A stretch of 64,000 nucleotides of DNA from NCBI RefSeq assembly GCF_014863355.1, contig NZ_JACZEP010000003.1, forward strand, positions 310,001 to 374,000, given 5' to 3'. The notes below the pieces were generated by a model. That model was not told the origin of the DNA. It made no database searches and saw only the letters and a list, made by a program, of their open reading frames with translations. Shown here one piece after another: positions 54,330-63,458 of the stretch. This DNA is from Aminobacter carboxidus (lineage in GTDB: Bacteria > Pseudomonadota > Alphaproteobacteria > Rhizobiales > Rhizobiaceae). Numbering within the stretch: position 1 is the first letter of the stretch; each line of letters opens with the position of its first letter. The position numbers and the translations under genes are program-made.

Positions 54330-55198
54330 CAGAGCGAATGGGAGGCTGGCGTCATCGAACGCCGCGACTTGCCGACGGTGCCTTTTCCGTCGGCGGCCCG
54401 CAGATGCGCGGCAATCATTGGATCGACGATATGAGGGTCGGTCAGCAGCGCCATGTGGCCGGCGCCGGGGATCATGGCAAGCCGCGCGCCGGGAATGGCT
54501 TCGGACACCATTTCGGTGACGCGCAAGCTCGCGGTCGGGCTGTCCAGTGCCATCACCGCAAGCGTCGGGCAGTTGAGTTCGCGGCAGCGGCTTGCCAGCC
54601 AGGTTTCAGCAAGGGCTATGGCAAGATCGCGGCCCACTTGCTCTGCATGGCGCCCCAGCTCTTGCTGGAGGCCTTCGCTGGTCCGGCGCCAGGCACCTGT
54701 CCCATACCAGAAGTCGACATAGATACGCATGCTGGCTGCCGGATTGGGGCCACTTGCCGCTGCCGCCAGTTTCCCGGCCATACTGGCAAGCTCGGTGAAC
54801 AAGGCCAGGTCGGACCGATCGCCTTCACGCAGCAGATGAAACAGTGTCGGCTCGATCAACGTCAGGCTTTTCACCAGTTCCGGCCGCAACAGTGCGATTT
54901 CCAGCGCCACCGCCGCACCATGCCCGTGCCCGACAAGATGCATCGGTGCCTCGCCCGCCATCGCGTCGAGAACCATGCCCGCGACATCGGAGATATCTCG
55001 GGCAGTGCGCCTTGAGGAACGGCCATAGCCAGGCAGATCAGGCGCGATCAGCCTGTAGCGGCCGCGGAGGTAGTCCTCGGTGCCTTGCCATAGCCTGCCT
55101 GTAGTCGCGGTGCCGTGCAATGCGAGTACAGGCAGGATGGGTTCGGGCTGGCAGACGCGGCCGGACCACCAGCTTGTATCATTCCACATGGTGTTCAT
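54329..55198 (-). CDS. Alpha/beta-hydrolase fold protein lacking the usual nucleophile
   Basis: 289 residues with the fold intact: LALHGTATTGRLWQGTEDYL, then LIAPDLPGYGRSS and a late IPGAGHMALLTDP with the expected histidine. At the nucleophile elbow it reads LVGHGHGAAVAL: the G-x-S-x-G motif is G-H-G-H-G, so the serine is glycine. It may be a non-catalytic or altered member. The start at 55198 (MNTMWN) overlaps the DUF1127 stop by 20 bases; the two are probably translated together. Confidence 0.83.
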   Translation of the reverse strand: MNTMWNDTSWWSGRVCQPEPILPVLALHGTATTGRLWQGTEDYLRGRYRLIAPDLPGYGRSSRRTARDISDVAGMVLDAMAGEAPMHLVGHGHGAAVALEIALLRPELVKSLTLIEPTLFHLLREGDRSDLALFTELASMAGKLAAAASGPNPAASMRIYVDFWYGTGAWRRTSEGLQQELGRHAEQVGRDLAIALAETWLASRCRELNCPTLAVMALDSPTASLRVTEMVSEAIPGARLAMIPGAGHMALLTDPHIVDPMIAAHLRAADGKGTVGKSRRSMTPASHSL

Positions 55199-55418
55199 GG
55201 CCGCGCTTCCGGTCACCCGACGGGTCGCTGACAAGCGACTGGATTTCGGAACGTGCCACGCCGATGTCCTTGAGCAGGTAGTCGTCAAGTTCCCCGAGGC
55301 TCCAAACCGCGCGGCGATGGGCGCGACGCAGCCAGAATGCCCGATGGGCTGCCGCGATCCGCGAAGCCAGCGACGAGACGAGGCCGGCAGCGGGTGATCG
55401 GATGGTCAGAGTAGTCAT
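55179..55418 (-). CDS. DUF1127 family small protein
   Basis: 79 residues. The C-terminal half (RRAVWSLGELDDYLLKDIGV, then ARSEIQ) is the DUF1127 (YjiS-like) domain, common and abundant in rhizobia and Brucella; relatives affect phosphate metabolism and RNA binding. The N-terminus is longer than in the 47-residue forms. A GTTTC-N4-GTTTC box lies 89 bases upstream of the start. Confidence 0.88.
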   Translation of the reverse strand: MTTLTIRSPAAGLVSSLASRIAAAHRAFWLRRAHRRAVWSLGELDDYLLKDIGVARSEIQSLVSDPSGDRKRGHEHHVE

Positions 55419-55506
55419 GTCCTGGAATTCCTTGGCTGTGCCGAATTCGGCAATGCTGAACTAGACCTCTCCTGTTTCGGGCGTGTTCCCGACCTCGAGG
55501 AGAAGT

Positions 55507-55520
55507 GTTTCGTTTGTTTC
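55507..55520. promoter_or_regulatory. GTTTC-N4-GTTTC box upstream of the DUF1127 gene
   Basis: The 20-mer AGTGTTTCGTTTGTTTCAGT (55504-55523) is identical to 53962-53981 in front of the DUF1344 gene, and both lie about 90-98 bases before a minus-strand start. A tandem GTTTC repeat nine bases apart is the spacing expected for an OmpR-type regulator. Confidence 0.6.
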
Positions 55521-55531
55521 AGTGGCGATGT

Positions 55532-55882
55532 TCAGTCGATCTGCGGGTTGCCGCAGGGCGTATGACGGCCGCCCGGACGTGCAGGGCCGCCAATCGCCAT
55601 CGAGGCAGCTGACGAAAGTCCGATCGAGCTCGTCGTTGAAGACATTGGCAGGATCCCGAACAGACGGCGCGACGTGAGCCGCCCCGGTGTCGCGCCCAGC
55701 GACGCGCGTGAATAGACATCGGTTCGCTGCTTTGCGTGCCGCGACGATGTTGCGTCTAGCGGCTCGTGCCGTGCCGACATCATTCCGGCGGGCGGGAATC
55801 GAAAGGTGGAAGCGATGTCGAATGCGTGCGCCACGCCGAAGGTCGGCAGAACGGCGCAAAAGGCTAGAATGGTCGATCGCAT
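55532..55882 (-). CDS. Small secreted protein, function unknown (possibly frameshifted)
   Basis: 116 residues with a clear signal peptide (MRSTILAFCAVLPTFGVAHA) and a strong ribosome site, AAGGAG, seven bases before ATG. The mature sequence resembles no family I know and is of low complexity towards the end. A neighbouring frame (55461-55859) reads more like protein at its end (FNDELDRTFVSCLDGDWRPC), so the gene may be frameshifted. Treat the C-terminus with caution. Confidence 0.45.
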   Translation of the reverse strand: MRSTILAFCAVLPTFGVAHAFDIASTFRFPPAGMMSARHEPLDATSSRHAKQRTDVYSRASLGATPGRLTSRRLFGILPMSSTTSSIGLSSAASMAIGGPARPGGRHTPCGNPQID

Positions 55883-56248
55883 CTCATGTCTCCTTGAGGG
55901 ACGTTTGAGTTCTCGACTTTGCCGGGCGCCTCGTCTTGAGGAGGCCGCCTATCAACATCCCGTGGATCTTTGATAGACTGGCTGCTTCCGCATGCCGGGA
56001 GCCGATCCAGTGAAGTCGACATGGCGGAAGTTAGCTCAGGCCTGTTTCGGCGCTTTTTCTGCGCCTAGGAAAAAGGTTTCGTTTGTTCGCCCAAATAGGC
56101 GGAAATGGCTCTCAGGCCGAAACAATTGAAACAAAGCGAGTGAGTTTCGACCTCATACCGAAACAGAGGGCTTGTAATCATCCGCCGCGCTCACGCCGCC
56201 GTGACGGCGTTGCGGATGTGGGCGCGCCCGGGATTTGAGGAGACGATC
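55883..56248. promoter_or_regulatory. Upstream region of the kinase operon with GTTTC boxes
   Basis: No supportable gene. A partial box GTTTCGTTTGTTCG lies at 56076-56089, and GAAAC-AATT-GAAAC (GTTTC-N4-GTTTC on the minus strand) at 56119-56132. An outer inverted pair CTGTTTCGG (56042-56050) and CCGAAACAG (56158-56166) frames them. They would fit control of the kinase operon and of the minus-strand secreted protein. The ribosome site TGAGGAGA (56236-56243) serves the kinase. Confidence 0.5.
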
Positions 56249-59203
56249 ATGCGAGCTGGTGATCCGGCCGTGAATGTTCGGACAGGCTACGCGCTATTCG
56301 ACAGCGACGATGTTCTTGTCGACGCCAACGCCGAGATTTTCGGCGGTATTGTCCAGCCGCGCGGTGAGCAGCCGCCGATCGGTCTGATCGCAGCGGTCGC
56401 CGAGGTTCTTCGTCAATTCACAAGCTTCGACGGTCTCGCCGTGGAGCCGACCGACGACTTCGTGCGGCGCGTTGCGCTGCGCTGGCGGCAGCTGAATGTG
56501 CCGCCGATCGAGGCACAAACCGTCAATGGCGGTTGGAAACTGCTGACGAGCCATCCTCGCCTTGACGCCGGCATCGCGCTGATCAGCACCGACATCACTG
56601 AAATGAAGCTGGCCCAGATCGCGCATCTCAGCAGCGCCGAGATATTCCGTTGCATCACCGATAGCCACCCGCTGCCGGTCTGGGTCGTCGACGAGCAAAG
56701 CAAGCAGATCCTCTATGAAAGCCTCGACGGGTCGCACCTGCTCGGCCGCAAATGGCAGCCGCAACAGCAACAACTCCTGACCGACCATTTTGTGAACCCG
56801 GACGAATTCGATCAGGCGTGCCGCCGTGTCCACGGCAACGACATCCTGCGCGACTGCGAGATCCAGATGCAGCGGGAAGATGGGTCACGCGTCTGGTGCT
56901 CGACGAACTGGCGGCGAAGCGTCTTTCGCGCGCGCCCGTCGCTGGTCATCGGCGTGCTCGACATCACGGAGCGCAAGAAGGCCGAGGCTGCCGAACGCGA
57001 GGCGACGTCGCTGATGCAGCGGGTGCTGGACGCTTGCCCTTCGCCAACGCGCATGTCGACGATCGAGGGCGAAACCATCTACTGCAATCCAGCCAGCCGG
57101 GAACTCTATGGCGATCGTCCTCACATCGCTGACTATTATGTCGACGCTGGCGACAGGGAAATCTTGGTCCGCACCCTGCTTGAGAAGGGCAGCATCGACG
57201 ATTTCCGGGTGCGCCAGTATTGCTCCGACGACACCATCTTCTGGGGCTCGCTCTCGGCGCGGCTGATCGACTTCCAGGGCAAGAAGGTGATCGTTTCCAA
57301 CGCAACGAACATCAACGACATGATCGTGGCGCAGCAGCAGACGCGGCAGGCAAACAACCGCCTCACCGACGCGATCGAGTCGCTGGCCGAAGGCTTCGCA
57401 CTCTACGACAAGGATGACCGCCTGGTCCTGGCCAACAGCCAGTATCGGAAAATGCACGCCATCAGCGCCGATGTGCTGGTTCCCGGGGTGAACTGGTTCG
57501 ATTTCCTTCGCGTGACGGCCGAGCGCAGCCAGTTCCGCGTCCCTGGCGACAAGATCGACGAGTGGCTGGCTGAGCGGGCCAGGGATCGGCGCGAGTACCG
57601 GCAGCAGGAATTCCAGCACGCCGATGGCGGCTGGTTCTTCGTTTCGAACAGCCCGACGCGAGAAGGCGGCTTCGTCGTAACCCGTCTCGACATCACCGAG
57701 CGCAAGCGGGCTGAACTGGCGGCCAAGGAGGCCGACGATCTGGTGCGCAGGGTCCTGGAAGCCAGTCCCGTCAGCATCCAGATGACGCGCGCGCATGACG
57801 GCAAGCAACTGTACAGCAGCCCGGCGACAGCAAGGCTTTTGGGCGACGTTGCCGGCGCGCTTGAGCACTTCGCCAATCCGGCACAGCGCGACGAATATGT
57901 CGAACGCCTGCGGCGCGATGGCGCCGTCGACGAATTTGAAACCCAACTCACACGCAACGACGGCAAGACATTCTGGTCCTCGATTTCGTCGCGGTTGATC
58001 GATTTCCATGGCGAGCAGGTCATTGTTTCCCACACGCACGACCTGAGCGACCGCATCGAATTGCAGAAGCAACTCGAACATCAGCGCGAGAAGCTGCACC
58101 AGAACGAAAAGCTGTCGGCGCTCGGCGGCTTGCTTGCCGGTGTTGCCCATGAACTGAACAATCCGCTGTCGGTGGTGCTCGGTATGTCGCTGACACTTAA
58201 GGAGACTTCGGTCGACCCCAAGACGGTCGAGAGGGCTGACAAGATCAGCAAGGCGGCGGAACGCTGCGCCCGTATCGTCAAGACCTTCCTGGCAATGGCC
58301 AGGCAACAGCCGACCAGGGCAACCAATGTCTCGATAGACGAGGTGGTTTCAGCAGCGCTCGAAGTGGTCAACTATTCGATCCGCTCTTCCGATATCCAGC
58401 TCCGGCTCGATCTCGAGCCGGACTTGCCGGCGATCTGGGGCGACCCTGATCAGCTCAGCCAGGTGCTGATCAACCTGCTGGTCAATGCCGAGCACGCGCT
58501 CCACCACTGGGAAGGCCCGAGGAAGATACTGGTTTCGACGGGGCGACATCCCGAGTGCGGCAACATCACCATCAGCATAACGGACACCGGCCCGGGTATT
58601 GCTGAAGAGATTCTGCCACGCATCTTCGAGCCGTTCTTCACGACCAAGGAGGTAGGTGCGGGCACGGGCATCGGCCTGTCCTTCTGCCATCGCATCATCC
58701 AGTCGCACCAGGGAACGATAGAGGTCGAAACCGTGCCGGGCGGCGGCTCGACCTTCGTCGTCTCGCTGCCGGCCTCCGATCGGATCGCCGAAACGTCCGG
58801 ACCCTCCGATGAAGAGCCATCCAGCTCGGCGGGCCTGTCATGCCTGGTGGTTGATGACGAAAGGGAGGTTGCCGACCTGATCGCGGAAGTGCTGATGCGC
58901 GACGGTTTCCATGTCGTGGTCGCGCGGTCGGGCGAAGAAGCCTTGACGCAGCTGAGGAAAAGGACCTTTGCGGTCATCCTGAGCGACCTGAAGATGCCGA
59001 GCATGGATGGCCGGCGCCTGTACAACTACATCGCCGACTACCATCCGGCGGAAGTCGAGCGGCTCGCTTTCCTGACCGGCGACACGATCAGCCCCGATGC
59101 GCAGGTTTTCCTGCGCGCCACCAAGCGGCCCTATCTCGAAAAACCGGTGAAGCCGATCGAATTGCGCCGGTTTGTTTCCGGACTGGTCGTCAGGCCGGCG
59201 TAG
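56249..59203 (+). CDS. Hybrid sensor histidine kinase with several PAS domains
   Basis: 984 residues. The N-terminal ~600 hold four or more PAS segments, two of them ending in the same signature (VIGVLDITERKKAEAAEREA and VVTRLDITERKRAELAAKEA), interleaved with PAS-like repeats (FWGSLSARLIDFQGKKVIVS; FWSSISSRLIDFHGEQVIVS). The HisKA histidine is about H634 in GVAHELNNPLSVVLG; the HATPase domain has INLLVNAEHAL, ITDTGPGIAEE and GTGIGLSFCHRI. A receiver domain begins at about residue 865, with the phosphoacceptor aspartate near 912 in LSDLKMPSMDG. No membrane segments are seen, so it senses a cytoplasmic signal. The start at 56249 has TGAGGAGA before it. Confidence 0.93.
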   Translation: MRAGDPAVNVRTGYALFDSDDVLVDANAEIFGGIVQPRGEQPPIGLIAAVAEVLRQFTSFDGLAVEPTDDFVRRVALRWRQLNVPPIEAQTVNGGWKLLTSHPRLDAGIALISTDITEMKLAQIAHLSSAEIFRCITDSHPLPVWVVDEQSKQILYESLDGSHLLGRKWQPQQQQLLTDHFVNPDEFDQACRRVHGNDILRDCEIQMQREDGSRVWCSTNWRRSVFRARPSLVIGVLDITERKKAEAAEREATSLMQRVLDACPSPTRMSTIEGETIYCNPASRELYGDRPHIADYYVDAGDREILVRTLLEKGSIDDFRVRQYCSDDTIFWGSLSARLIDFQGKKVIVSNATNINDMIVAQQQTRQANNRLTDAIESLAEGFALYDKDDRLVLANSQYRKMHAISADVLVPGVNWFDFLRVTAERSQFRVPGDKIDEWLAERARDRREYRQQEFQHADGGWFFVSNSPTREGGFVVTRLDITERKRAELAAKEADDLVRRVLEASPVSIQMTRAHDGKQLYSSPATARLLGDVAGALEHFANPAQRDEYVERLRRDGAVDEFETQLTRNDGKTFWSSISSRLIDFHGEQVIVSHTHDLSDRIELQKQLEHQREKLHQNEKLSALGGLLAGVAHELNNPLSVVLGMSLTLKETSVDPKTVERADKISKAAERCARIVKTFLAMARQQPTRATNVSIDEVVSAALEVVNYSIRSSDIQLRLDLEPDLPAIWGDPDQLSQVLINLLVNAEHALHHWEGPRKILVSTGRHPECGNITISITDTGPGIAEEILPRIFEPFFTTKEVGAGTGIGLSFCHRIIQSHQGTIEVETVPGGGSTFVVSLPASDRIAETSGPSDEEPSSSAGLSCLVVDDEREVADLIAEVLMRDGFHVVVARSGEEALTQLRKRTFAVILSDLKMPSMDGRRLYNYIADYHPAEVERLAFLTGDTISPDAQVFLRATKRPYLEKPVKPIELRRFVSGLVVRPA

Positions 59204-59268
59204 ATGAAGCTGTTTGATTTGCCGCCCCTGCCGAAGAGGGTTACCTTTTCAACCGAGGTGAGGACCCG

Positions 59269-59973
59269 GTGACTGCCAATTCGCAGATCGTCGTTTGCGA
59301 TGATGAGCCCGATGTCCGCGACATGGTCGCGGAGTATCTGGAACGCCACGGCTATGCCGTGACGACAGCCGATGCCGGACCGGCCTTGCGCCAGATCGTC
59401 GAGAGCCAGCCCGTCGATGTTGTGATCCTTGATATCCGCATGCCCGGCGAAGATGGCCTCTCCCTGGCGCGCTACCTGCGCGAGCATTCCCAGGTCGCCA
59501 TCATCATGCTGACGGGTTCGGCCGAGATCATCGACCGGGTTGTCGGCCTCGAGATCGGCGCCGACGACTACATCGGCAAGCCGGTCGACCTGCGCGAACT
59601 GCTGGCCCGCGTGAAGGCGGTGCTGCGCCGGACAGTGGGGCGGGATCGTGTTTCGGAAAATACCATCAGCGCCCAGCGTGCCCAGTTCGGCACCTGCCGG
59701 CTGGATCTGGAAGCGCACAAACTGTTCGACGCTGATGGCGGCGACATAGCGATCACTCCGATGGAGTTCCGGCTGCTCAAGGTGTTCGCCGAGAACCGGG
59801 GGCGCATACTCAATCGCGACCAGTTGCTTGAGCTTGCGCATGACCGGGGCTGGGACCCGTTTGACCGCAGCATCGACATCCGCATTTCGCGATTGCGCAA
59901 GAAAATCGAGACCGATCCCTCCAAGCCCGAAGTGATCAAGACCATTCGCGGGGTCGGATACCTCTACGCCTAG
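59269..59973 (+). CDS. OmpR/PhoB-family response regulator
   Basis: 234 residues from GTG. The receiver has the acidic pair in VVCDDEPDVRD, phosphoacceptor D55 in VVILDIRMPGEDG, and the lysine in GADDYIGKPVDLREL. The effector domain is the OmpR winged helix (ITPMEFRLLKVFAENRGRIL; SIDIRISRLRKKIETDPSKP, ending in GVGYLYA). It follows the hybrid kinase by 65 bases. Tandem GTTTC boxes in front of nearby genes are candidate binding sites. Confidence 0.93.
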   Translation: MTANSQIVVCDDEPDVRDMVAEYLERHGYAVTTADAGPALRQIVESQPVDVVILDIRMPGEDGLSLARYLREHSQVAIIMLTGSAEIIDRVVGLEIGADDYIGKPVDLRELLARVKAVLRRTVGRDRVSENTISAQRAQFGTCRLDLEAHKLFDADGGDIAITPMEFRLLKVFAENRGRILNRDQLLELAHDRGWDPFDRSIDIRISRLRKKIETDPSKPEVIKTIRGVGYLYA

Positions 59974-60101
59974 CCGGCGTCGACATCGGCGCTCACGCAA
60001 AGGACGAGCGGCGAGACTTGCTTGGCGTATCCATCAAAATGCCTTACTGGTCGGCTCCTTGGGGCAATTCAGCCCAGAGATCACGGACCGCGCACCACCT
60101 G

Positions 60102-60491
60102 ATGCAGCAGACCAAGGCATATAGACCGCCTGTCACCGGCATGTTGCCGGCCATGCTGCTATGCCTGGCGGTAATGCTTGCCATGGTTGGCGGGTCGCTT
60201 GTCGACAGCATGCCGCTGGCATCTGCTGCCGCCGAGCCTGCGTCGAGCCAGATGGACGCACGCGGGCGCCATAGCGGCCCCGTCATTCCCGAGCGATCAT
60301 TCGTCGTCGTCGATTGGCGCAGCGCCAAGGCGATGCCGCAGCATGACGACGGCAAATCGGCGCTGATACCCTCCGGGGTGGAAACGCTCGTCACGGCTAT
60401 TGCCACGCCGCACGCCGATCTTGTCGTGCGGTCAGATGTCCGGCCGTCGGGGCCGGCCTATGGTGCCCGGGCACCTCCTCACTTCTCCTGA
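60102..60491 (+). CDS. Hypothetical protein with N-terminal membrane helix
   Basis: About 130 residues from ATG 60102. A hydrophobic segment (MLPAMLLCLAVMLAMVGGSL) near the N-terminus could be a signal anchor. The remainder (RSFVVVDWRSAKAMPQHDDG) has no family I know. It precedes the secDF fusion by 104 bases. The coding call rests on the membrane segment and the open frame only. Confidence 0.45.
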   Translation: MQQTKAYRPPVTGMLPAMLLCLAVMLAMVGGSLVDSMPLASAAAEPASSQMDARGRHSGPVIPERSFVVVDWRSAKAMPQHDDGKSALIPSGVETLVTAIATPHADLVVRSDVRPSGPAYGARAPPHFS

Positions 60492-60594
60492 ACGTTTGTG
60501 AATGGCGCGGGCCTTCGGGTGCCGTGCCGGCGAACTAACAGCCGTTGTCTGCGCGTCATGACGCTGCGGCGACGACTATTGCAGGATCAGACAT

Positions 60595-63126
60595 ATGCGG
60601 ACCTCCCGATGGGTGGTGGTGACATACACCATCATCATTTTGGCCGGCATCATTGCCGCGCTTCCCAACGCCCTTACGACCAAGCAGCTGGCAGCATTGC
60701 CGAGCTGGTTTCCGAAACAGCAGGTCACGCTTGGCCTCGACCTCCAGGGCGGCTCGCACCTGGTGCTTGAAGTCGATGCGGCGGCACTCAAGACCGACCG
60801 ATTACGCTCGCTGCTCGACGATGTACGCGGCGCCTTGCGCAAGGAGCGCATCAACGCCTCGTCGGCGCGATTGGCCGGCGATGCCATCGTCGTCAACATC
60901 GCCGACGATGCCCAGCGCGCGACAGCCCTGGCTACGCTGCAGTCCCTGGCTGTTCCCGTCAGCGGCCTCGGCCTTGGCGGCGGCAAGCCCGACATCGAGG
61001 TCACCACTGCCGACAAGCAGATCAAGGTCATGTTGACCGAGGCTGGCCAGCGCGACAAGCTCGACGCAGCGCTCCAGCAGAGTCTGGAGATCGTGCGCCA
61101 GCGCGTCGACCAGGTCGGCGTCGCCGAACCGACGATCCAGCGTGTCGGCTCCGACCGCATGCTCGTCCAGCTGCCGGGACTGCAGGACCCGACCCGGTTG
61201 CGCGAGCTGCTCGGCAGCACCGCCAAGATGACATTCCACATGGTGGCCAATGTCGCCAATGGCGAACCGCTTCCGCGCGGTGTCACCATGCTGCCGGATG
61301 CCAAGTCCGGCGCACAATATCCGGTCGAGGACCGCGTCGCGCTCGACGGTGCACGCCTCACCGATGCGCGCGCCGGCTTCGACCAGCGTACTCAGGAACC
61401 GCTTGTTTCCTTCCGCTTCGACAGCGTCGGCGCACGCCAGTTCGCCGAGATCACCGCTGCCAATGTCGGCAAGCCGTTTGCCATCGTGCTCGACGGCAAG
61501 GTGCTGTCGGCGCCCTCCATCCGTGAGCCGATTACAGGCGGTTCGGGCCAGATCAGCGGCAGCTTCAGTGTCGAAGAGACGGTGACGCTGTCAGCGCTTT
61601 TGCGCGCCGGCGCGCTGCCAGCGCCGCTGACCGTCATCGAAGAGCGCACCGTCGGTCCCGACCTCGGCGGCGACGTCATCAAGATGGGCATCTACACCGG
61701 CATCGCCGGCTTCGTGGCCGTCGTGCTGTTCATGGTGGCGCTCTACGGCACCTGGGGCATGATCGCGAATTTTGCGTTGTTACTGCACTTGATCCTGACC
61801 TTTGGCGTGCTGACGCTGATCGGCGGCACGCTGACGCTGCCGGGCATCGCCGGCATCATCCTGGGCATCGGCTTCGGCGTCGACGCCAACATCCTGATCA
61901 ACGAACGCATCAGGGAGGAGTCGAAGAAGGGGCTCAGCGCCTTTGCTGCCTTGGACAACGGCTTCAAGCGCGCCTATTCGACCATCGTCGACGCCAACGT
62001 CACGTCGCTGATCGCCACCGGCCTGCTGTTCATGTTCGGCTCCGGACCGGTACGCGGCTTTGCCATCACCATGTTCCTCGGCACCTGCCTGTCGATGTTC
62101 ACCGCCGTTTCGGTGACGCGCATCCTGATGGCCGCGGTTGTGCGCCGCAAGCGCCTGAAGACGATCACCATCGAACCGCTGGTCCGCTTCTTCCCGGAAA
62201 AGACCTCGATCTCGTTCATGAAGGCCCGCTATCTCGGTATTGGCATGTCGATCTTCCTGTCGCTGGCCTCCATCGGCCTGTTCTTCAAGCCGGGCCTCAA
62301 TTACGGCATCGACTTCAAGGGCGGCATCCAGGTCGAGATCGCGACGTCGACACCGGCGGATCTTGCTCAACTGCGCAGCACGTTGGGCGGCTTGAACATC
62401 GGCGAGGTGGCGCTGCAGCAGATCGGCAGTGACGGTAACGTGCTGATCCGTGTGCAGCGTCAGGAAGGTGGCGAAACGGCACAGACCGCAGCCGTCGACA
62501 CCATCAAGTCTGCGGTGCAGAAGCTCGATCCAAGCGTGAAGTTCGAACGCACCGAAGTTGTCGGGCCGAAGGTAAGTGGCGAGCTGGCGCAGTCCGGCAT
62601 CATGGCGGTGGTGTTGGCAGCACTTGCCATGCTGGTCTACATCTGGTGGCGCTTCGAGTGGAACTTCGCCATCGGCGCCATCGCCACGCTTGTACTGGAT
62701 ACCACCAAGATGGTCGGCTTCTTCGCGCTGTTCGGGCTGGACTTCAACCTGACGGCGATCGCGGCACTTTTAACCATCATCGGCTATTCGGTGAACGACA
62801 AGGTGGTGGTCTATGACCGCATGCGCGAGAACCTGCGCCTGTACAAGAAGATGCCGCTGCGCGAGATCATCGACATGAGCATCAATCAGGTGTTCGCGCG
62901 CTGTATCTACACCTCCGTCGCGATCCTGCTGTCGATGCTGCCGATGGCGATCTGGGGTGGCAGCGCGGTCGAGAACTTCGCCATCCCCATGGTGTTCGGC
63001 GTGTTCATTGCAACGACTTCGTCGATCTTCATCGCAGCGCCGATCCTGCTGCTGCTCGGCGACTGGTGGCAGCACCGCAGTGCCGGCCGCGAGCCGTCGA
63101 CTGCGGTGGCTGCAAGCAAGGCCTGA
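60595..63126 (+). CDS. secD: Protein translocase SecDF fusion
   Basis: 843 residues: SecD half (first ~470) with GLDLQGGSHLVLEVD, the periplasmic P1 region, and the membrane segments GIAGIILGIGFGVDANILIN; SecF half from ~545 with LNYGIDFKGGIQVEI and LLTIIGYSVNDKVVVYDRMR. SecDF pulls preproteins across the inner membrane using the proton gradient. Twelve membrane helices in total. A stable hairpin follows the stop. Alphaproteobacteria often carry such a fusion; a second copy elsewhere cannot be judged here. Confidence 0.95.
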   Translation: MRTSRWVVVTYTIIILAGIIAALPNALTTKQLAALPSWFPKQQVTLGLDLQGGSHLVLEVDAAALKTDRLRSLLDDVRGALRKERINASSARLAGDAIVVNIADDAQRATALATLQSLAVPVSGLGLGGGKPDIEVTTADKQIKVMLTEAGQRDKLDAALQQSLEIVRQRVDQVGVAEPTIQRVGSDRMLVQLPGLQDPTRLRELLGSTAKMTFHMVANVANGEPLPRGVTMLPDAKSGAQYPVEDRVALDGARLTDARAGFDQRTQEPLVSFRFDSVGARQFAEITAANVGKPFAIVLDGKVLSAPSIREPITGGSGQISGSFSVEETVTLSALLRAGALPAPLTVIEERTVGPDLGGDVIKMGIYTGIAGFVAVVLFMVALYGTWGMIANFALLLHLILTFGVLTLIGGTLTLPGIAGIILGIGFGVDANILINERIREESKKGLSAFAALDNGFKRAYSTIVDANVTSLIATGLLFMFGSGPVRGFAITMFLGTCLSMFTAVSVTRILMAAVVRRKRLKTITIEPLVRFFPEKTSISFMKARYLGIGMSIFLSLASIGLFFKPGLNYGIDFKGGIQVEIATSTPADLAQLRSTLGGLNIGEVALQQIGSDGNVLIRVQRQEGGETAQTAAVDTIKSAVQKLDPSVKFERTEVVGPKVSGELAQSGIMAVVLAALAMLVYIWWRFEWNFAIGAIATLVLDTTKMVGFFALFGLDFNLTAIAALLTIIGYSVNDKVVVYDRMRENLRLYKKMPLREIIDMSINQVFARCIYTSVAILLSMLPMAIWGGSAVENFAIPMVFGVFIATTSSIFIAAPILLLLGDWWQHRSAGREPSTAVAASKA

Positions 63127-63134
63127 GCAATATC

Positions 63135-63168
63135 CTTGCCGGAGCCGCCCCAGAGCGGCTCCGGCAAG
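63135..63168 (+). terminator. Hairpin after secDF
   Basis: CTTGCCGGAGCCGC (63135-63148) pairs perfectly with GCGGCTCCGGCAAG (63155-63168), loop CCCAGA. It lies nine bases after the SecDF stop and 26 before the DUF1488 stop on the other strand, so it may serve both. There is no T-run. Confidence 0.6.
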
Positions 63169-63194
63169 AGCCAAGTTGAGCCTGCTGGTGGCGG

Positions 63195-63458
63195 CTATTT
63201 AAAGTCGTATGCCGTCAGCACATACAAGCTTTTACGCCCATGGGAATAAACTTCCCGTGCAACGTCCTGGATCGAAATACGAGCCTCATCGAAGGCGGCA
63301 AGGTATCGCGTTTCATTGTCGACCGACGCCTGACTGGTTTTGAGCGCCTGAACCTCGACGAAAAACGGAACTTCGAACGTGCCGTCATACCCCAGGAAAC
63401 GTATGGCCTTTCTCGCGGCGTCATAGCTGCGGCTTCTGTTGGGAAAGGCGAGTGTCAT
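63195..63458 (-). CDS. DUF1488 family protein
   Basis: 87 residues from ATG 63458, with GGAG seven bases before it. MTLAFPNRSRSYDAARKAIR followed by FLGYDGTFEVPFFVEVQALK is the DUF1488 pattern, widespread in rhizobia and of unknown function. The frame is open upstream, but the family begins at MTLAFPN. It is convergent with secDF. Confidence 0.87.
   Translation of the reverse strand: MTLAFPNRSRSYDAARKAIRFLGYDGTFEVPFFVEVQALKTSQASVDNETRYLAAFDEARISIQDVAREVYSHGRKSLYVLTAYDFK

Noticed and set aside
56885-58306. 473-codon minus-strand frame opposite the hybrid kinase.
   Set aside because: It shadows the PAS and HisKA coding sequence and has no recognisable domain.
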